A stretch of 64,000 bases of DNA from Phlegmacium glaucopus (lineage: Eukaryota; Basidiomycota; Agaricomycetes; Agaricales; Cortinariaceae). The notes under the pieces are model-generated. The model ran no database searches. It was not told the origin of the DNA and saw only the letters and a program-made list of their open reading frames with translations. Location of the stretch: positions 354,386 through 418,385 of the forward strand of contig MU130382.1 in the NCBI GenBank assembly GCA_015039465.1, written 5' to 3'. Positions within the stretch are counted from its first letter, which is position 1, and each line of letters begins with the position of its first letter. Below, piece by piece: positions 58,143-64,000 of this stretch. The translations under genes and the position numbers were made by a program.

Positions 58143-61100
58143 ATGCCTCGTAAACCTTCTACGTCACCTGGTCTTTCAAGTATCACCTCTCCCAACCCCA
58201 GCTCGATCCTTGTCCATAAAACTACAGAATCTCATGCCTTTGGGAGTTCAATTTCACAGCAGTACTCCCTTCAGACACTGGGGTCTTCGGCTACACCCCA
58301 GCAAAAGATTGTGCAGGTCCTCGTGAATAGGCTCAAACATAAGGTGCTTTGAAAATCGCGTGGCTAAGTGATGATTAAATTAAACTCTTCGTCTAGCTGC
58401 CTTGCAACTCAGGTCTTTCACTGGATCGCGTAGAATCTGATACACCGACTCAACGGGCAATCGAGACGTTGGTGGAGCTTTCCATTGATTCATTGGATAT
58501 GATCGCCTGGGCTCTCAGCGAATTATTAGACCGCCTTGCAAAGGTGAGTTGCACTACCCTGAATAAAAAAACGTCGATGAACTTTTTTTTTTCTCTAGCA
58601 AATTGACCCGCATACTGGTCATGTTACTATTGAGGTCCTTCAATCGCAGCTTCTTATTTTGAAAGTGCTTTCAGTCACAATGGCTTCACGTTGGACTCGA
58701 TTTCCATCCCCATCCGACCCATCTACAATTGATGATCGATCGTCACAACAGGCCCCTTCAGTGATATCGTCATGGGAGGAACCACCACCTCTTGACGACT
58801 CTTGTATCAAATATATCTTGAGTGTCATGGTGTTATTCATGCGTCAGACAGCCAACTCTGACGTTCCTCTTATGGTTGCTACCCGGTCCACCGATACCAC
58901 TTTTCGAGATTTTGAGGACACTGTGAACATAGGGATCGCTGCTAAATCTATTCCGCCGCCGCCTATCTCATTCTCAATGAAAGCTTCCCTTCGTAATCGG
59001 CCCTCCGCCTCCTCAGTTTCCTCGGGGAAAATGAGCATTAGATCAACATCTCATATTCAGGCAGTTAATACCGAATACGAGAAAACCCATATGTCGCTGG
59101 TCAATTCTTCACTAGCCGTTAATGATCTGATTGCCAAATATGTCGGGCGAATTATCTTCCACATTTCAGCATCCAATTGGAGAGTTGTCTTCGAACGTTT
59201 ATCGACCAAGATCAGTAACATCGCAACCCATCCTGAACATAACACAGATTCTATAGACCTTCAACTCATGTCACACAGCGTGTTGGATAGAGCCCGTTTG
59301 GTTGTACTTTTGAATCGTGCGTGTTCAATCTAAACATTTCTTTACTATTGTTACTTAAACAAACGGACAGAACTTTCTTCGTTGCTGGTCAATATGAGGA
59401 TAGAGTCTCAACGTGCAATTGCGGTGCATCTGAGGTCCGCCATTTGGAACTGGATTGATGTCTTCCCTACAGAATTCAATGAAGCCATTCGCATGAAAGG
59501 CAAGACTGAAGGTGCTCCAGAACGAGTGTTCGATTTACTATATTCCGTGGTTCTCGCTGGGAATGAGAGGGTCTTTTGGCCTACCTTGACAGTCCTAAAC
59601 TGTATTTCATCGGACCGAATTTCCGCCGATTTTCAGTATGGGAATCCGACTTACCCTAATAAGGGTAGAAAGGTATTTATCTCCAAGTTGTATACCTTTT
59701 ACTATGGTGAATGATGTTTTGTACGGCAGGAACTCAGGTTCTCTGAAAACACCCTAAGACATCTCCGCAATCATTCAAAGTTCTCAGAGGTTGCTCTGGC
59801 TTGTGCGGTCGATATGTGTCGTGCTGCAGCATATATTGACCCTGAAGGTGATGTTCCTCTGCGGCTGGTAGCTTCTGACATCGCACACGAGATCAAAGTG
59901 GGTTACGAGAGCATTTTATGTCATGAAAATCATGTTTTAATTTATCCTGCTTGCTCTAGAGCGCCCTTTACAGCTGGGGTAGTGCACGTAAACCATTTTG
60001 GGAATCTCACGAGGACATTGATGTCGCCTTGTATGGAGACGCCCTTGTAGCAGTCTATCGATTTTTGCCCCTCGAAGATTCTGGTCCCTTGTTCCAGGTT
60101 TGCTTCGAGCCTGAGCGATCAGAACCTGTAAAGACGTGTGTAGTCCGTGCATGTTTGACTCTGGCACAAGATGCACCTCGATTTCACTGGCAGAAGCCGC
60201 TAGATCAGCCAGCGACTTGGGTGGCAACACGAGGTCGTGATATCCTCACAGTGTGTAGTCCTTTTGGGTTTGTTCTACGTTTCATGCGAGGCTGATTGTT
60301 TCCCATTCCAGGGCGCTGGCCTTCGTCGTCTCGAGATTGATCCCATGGGGGTTACCAGACGAGTCGCCGCTCGACCAAAAGCCAAGCGAATTTTCCCAGA
60401 GCCTCTTTCAGAGAGAGAGGTTCTTATCCTTGCTATCCTTTCGCTCTGGAGGTTGGCTCCATTATTCTTCCAGCAAGGTATTCAGACGGTGAATGACATT
60501 GACAATTGGGTAAACATTGCTGTGAAGATATGGGAGGCTCCTATCGACATTTCAGTCAAAATATCGACAGCTAGCACTATGCGGAAGGTCTCAGAGCAAA
60601 CCTTCATGACCCCTCCCACCGCTCCAAATTATATGATCATGGTCAATATTGTCAAGTCATCCTTGTAGGTGTTCTAGCCATATTTGTTCATTGTGACGGT
60701 AATGCTGAAATATCTATTAGGCCTGTTACTTTACTTAGTGTGGTTGGCAACTTGTTGACCACCAGAACGGATATCGAGGCGCAGAGCTTATGGATGAGCA
60801 TTGCCCAGCAAGTCTTGGAAGTTTACGTCACAACGACAGATGTACGTTGTTTTATGCATCTCCAAACGTTTACTCAACTTGTATAATTACTAGCTTGCGC
60901 ATGTGAAATACGTACAAGTCGACCCCGGCCGAACACCTGCTTTCGTTTTGACAGAAATTTCATTCCTTGTTGCGTTAGCGTCTGCGGACAATACTATTTC
61001 GCAATTGGCAGGCAAAGGTCTCCGCTTGATTTGCCATGCTGAACATCAACCGGATGCCCCTCCGAATCCGATCATCACTGATGAAGATAGATCTCAACGT

Positions 61101-64000
61101 AACCCAATCTACGAGCAGCTGGGCGATCCTCGCGTTGCTGTTGTTGGTAGGTTTACATTTTCTTGACTTCTTGAGCATAAATTGACTTTCATTTGGCTAG
61201 GTCGTGTGGTCCATCAAAAGCGGATCCGTAAACTGATTCGAACGTTATCGTTCTCGGCTGGAATCCACGTTGTCGTTTGGGAGGAATGTTATTGGCGATG
61301 GCGGGCCCTAAACGAGTCTATCATTAACATGATCGCTGAGGGCACCACTTTGGTAGATGGCGCAGATAGTAGTCCAAGTCATTCCCTCTCGCAACAGGCA
61401 CGTATCTTGAGTCTCTTTGTCATATTTCAACGATTTCATGTTCAAGAATCACAGGAAGCTCGCTTTCAATGGCAAAATCTTACTTTGTTCCTTGCTGTTC
61501 TGAGCGGATCATGTGTTCAAGAGAAGCAGGACCTTTCAATGCTGGCTGAAGTTATTCCTGCTAAATTCCTGCCGGACAGGATGCGTGTTATCCGGAGTCC
61601 CTTGCCACTTGTCGAAGATTTCGTGAGCAGCCTGATCAACCTCGTTGCCACCCGTGATATACACATCCGCGACGTCGTACGAGAGGCACTAGGCTCCGAG
61701 CTGAGCCCTCGTCTCTACGGAAAACTAATCAGAAACTTGGAATCGTAAATTTTTTCAAAATCCAAAAACTAGTCCTATGCTTATTTTGACTATTTACACA
61801 GCACAGTCACCCTGCTTGACGATGAGTCTGAGTCGCAACAAATTGATACATGCACAGTGCTTTTGGAGCAGGTAAGCCTCTTAATAGCTTTTCCTCAAAC
61901 GCAATTCGTTAACTTTTCCCTAGATTATCGACATTTTTAAACTCATAACTGAAAACACTGAAGTAGCGTTGGAGGATGTCATGAGCGTTGACATGAGTTT
62001 ATCGATGGAGATGCTGGCGACCTTTATCGCTCGCTTCTCAGGCCCATCTACCCATCGCATCAAGACCAAATATTGTGTTCTATGTGAAAGTGTTTGCAGC
62101 CGTACGGACACCTTGACGATTCGGAAAGACAGTCCTACTCGCTATATCATCCTGGATATTCTTCTTCAATGGATGTCACCAAGAGTACACGTTTTGTTTT
62201 TATCTTCGAGATCCTGCCTAACATAGCTATAGGTACCAGGGACGCCCCAAAGTACTGTCCTTAACGATCTCAATATGGCATGCCTTCGAGCGATCGTCAA
62301 GTTGTTGGATCGTTTGCAACTTCGTTTACCCGATACTTCCAATACTGGAGATGATGCCGCACATTATGTTTCAAGGCTTTTCAATAAATATTCGACAGCG
62401 CTGCTTATGAGCCTTGAAACCTGTCAGCTTGAAGTGGTCAGTTGCCTCTTCCTACCTCGAGTGGTTTCGGCATCTGACTTGGTTATTAGACCCCTGAAAA
62501 TAGCTCAGAACTCGGTTCTATTGAGCAGGTATGGTGTTCTTCCGTTATACAATAATTGCCTTAACGCTCACTCGCCTTGTAGAAACTTCGTGTCTCGCAG
62601 AAGGAATCAGAACTTCGTGAACTTGTCATCACTGGTTTGGCACATTTGGTTACGGCCAACAGTGAAAGTGGTTTCAAGCAGTGTCTGCCTCTTGCATACG
62701 GTCGTGACGCTCGCAATCGCGTGATTTTTGCTCTTGTGTTCGCTCGAGTTATTGGTCAAGGGACCGTTTTCGACTCGGAAGAAACATTACTGACCAAGGC
62801 ACGCCATACCTCTCTTTGCGAAGTAAGTTTTTTGTTTTCATTTTCATTCATCCACTCCGGTCTCATTTTCTGTTCTAGTTGGTCAGAGGTTCCGATGTAA
62901 GTTCAATCATTTATTCTATCATAGCTGCGATTTACGTTGGACTAGATGGTACTTGCAATTACGATCTGCGAAGTATGTCCACCCGCAGAAGTGGAGCTAA
63001 TGATATCTGTCCTTCTCAATGTCTTCAACTCTCGAGAATCCTTGTTGAATCTCATCAAGCTCATGATTGAACGTGAAGTTGCACAAACAGGTAAATGATA
63101 ACTTCTCCTCTCCTATACTTGACTAACTTCAGGCAATTAACAGATCATGAAGCAAGTTTATTTAGAAGCAGCTCAACTTGCTCGAGACTCTTGACAGCTT
63201 TTGCACGATTACATGGCTATAGCTATTTGAGAAACTTGGTCCAGCCTCTTCTTGACACTATGATTGCCATGCCCCCTGGAACTGGTTACGAGGTCGATCC
63301 AAGCAAGGCTATGGGACAAGATATCCTAGAGAATCAGAGAAACGTGGAATATGTGGCATCCACCTTCTTGGGACTTATCTCTTCTTCATTGCCTGCTCTA
63401 CCCGGGTATGTTTCATTTTTGCCATAAATATGTAAGACTGACCGCGTTTAGGATGTTCCGAGAAATCTGTGCTCACATAGCGAAAGTAGTGTAAGTCTAA
63501 CATTTGGCGTTGCGTTAAAGTATGACTGCTTATGATACTAGTACTGAAGTCTGGCCCGACTCCAAGTATGCTGCCATGGGTGCTTTCATTTTTTTGCGGT
63601 GGGTCCGAACCAGAATCAAACTTGATTTCCGCCTAAAGTATCGTACAAAGCTTTATTTCTCCTGCTGTGGTCTCACCAAATACGATCGATATTGAACTAC
63701 CGAAGGAAAACTACCAGGTGTTGCGTCGGGGTTTGATGGTCATTGCGAAAATCATCCAGAATCTGGCAAACAACATATTCTTCGGCAAAGAAGCTCACAT
63801 GACGATTTTGAATAAATTCCTGGAAAGCAATATTGCAAACATCACCCGATTCCTTTCCGAGATGCATGTTAGTGATTGAATCTCAACAATTAATAATTTT
63901 TTTTACTGACACGAAATAGAAGTTCTCAGCTACCAACGAAGATAACAATGATCAATGGATTGGCATAACATCTGATGATACAGACGTTGTCGTGCTGCAC
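58143..64000 (+). CDS. neurofibromin/Ira-type Ras GTPase-activating protein (3' truncated)
   Basis: Many exons; the first is 58143-58343 (MPRKPSTSPGLSS), the second starts at 58397 (LPCNSGLSLDRVE). A long helical region follows (LVELSIDSLDMIAWALSELL, VNDLIAKYVGRIIFHISASN, IFPEPLSEREVLILAILSLW, GFKQCLPLAYGRDARNRVIF). The RasGAP core has the arginine-finger loop HEASLFRSSS (Arg codon 63164-63166), RLLTAFARLHGYSYLRNLVQ, GLISSSLPALPGMFREICAH and the FLR-FISPAVVSP signature split by an intron at about 63600. Established role: stimulating GTP hydrolysis on Ras, the negative regulator of Ras/cAMP signalling. The loop reads FRSSS rather than the more usual FRxNS type. The gene continues past the window; SEC14-PH parts are not visible. 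Start taken at the first Met of the open first exon. Confidence 0.9.

Noticed and set aside
1..64000. tRNA, rRNA and other structural RNA genes
   Set aside because: I looked for GTTCRANYC-type T-loops with matching acceptor stems and for 5S-like sequence; the few GTTCGA hits (13380, 56690) lack a cloverleaf context. A covariance-model scan would be decisive.

Overview
This is nuclear DNA of a filamentous basidiomycete, most likely a mushroom-forming agaricomycete. Genes are cut by many 45-85 nt GT-AG introns. Single-copy eukaryotic housekeeping genes (Vip1-type RRM protein, TAF4, VPS41, CHS5, neurofibromin-type RasGAP) sit among agaricomycete-style NACHT-WD40 receptors and transposon debris. 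I cannot name the species.

Layout. 1-4.7 kb: the 3' end of a coiled-coil gene, an alpha/beta-hydrolase (minus) and, from a 128-bp divergent promoter, a secreted single-pass membrane protein with a 1.1-kb intron. 3.95-23.8 kb: a direct tandem segmental duplication (unit A 3950-13735, unit B 13736-23797). Each unit carries the 3' end of the membrane-protein gene, a complete-looking NLR-type NACHT-WD40 gene (minus), and a decaying hypothetical gene. The NLRs stayed open in both units while the passengers became pseudogenes. Unit A later took an 809-bp hAT-like insertion and unit B a different 545-bp hAT-like MITE whose empty site survives in unit A. 23.8-35.7 kb: a compact housekeeping block with vip1-like (-), taf4 (+), a secreted CPL1-domain protein (-), vps41 (-) and chs5 (-), with a stretch of decayed coding-like sequence between the last two.

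35.7-57.5 kb: a gene-poor repeat island. By matching terminal repeats with target-site duplications (TSDs) I could delimit four solo LTRs with 5-bp TSDs, five hAT-like MITEs with 8-bp TSDs, one TA-flanked element, a foldback hairpin and two inverted copies of an unclassified 1.3-kb repeat. One locus (51.5-53.2 kb) is nested four deep. 58.1-64 kb: a many-exon neurofibromin-type Ras GTPase-activating protein, cut by the window end just after its GAP core.

The most interesting content is the recently duplicated NLR pair. Each copy has 14 nearly identical 42-residue WD40 repeats that differ between the copies at a few positions, the pattern expected of rapidly evolving fungal non-self recognition receptors. 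The N-terminal region matches no effector domain I know. All exon joins, TSDs and translations were worked out by eye. Repeat families are named by structure only, because no transposase or reverse transcriptase is visible here.
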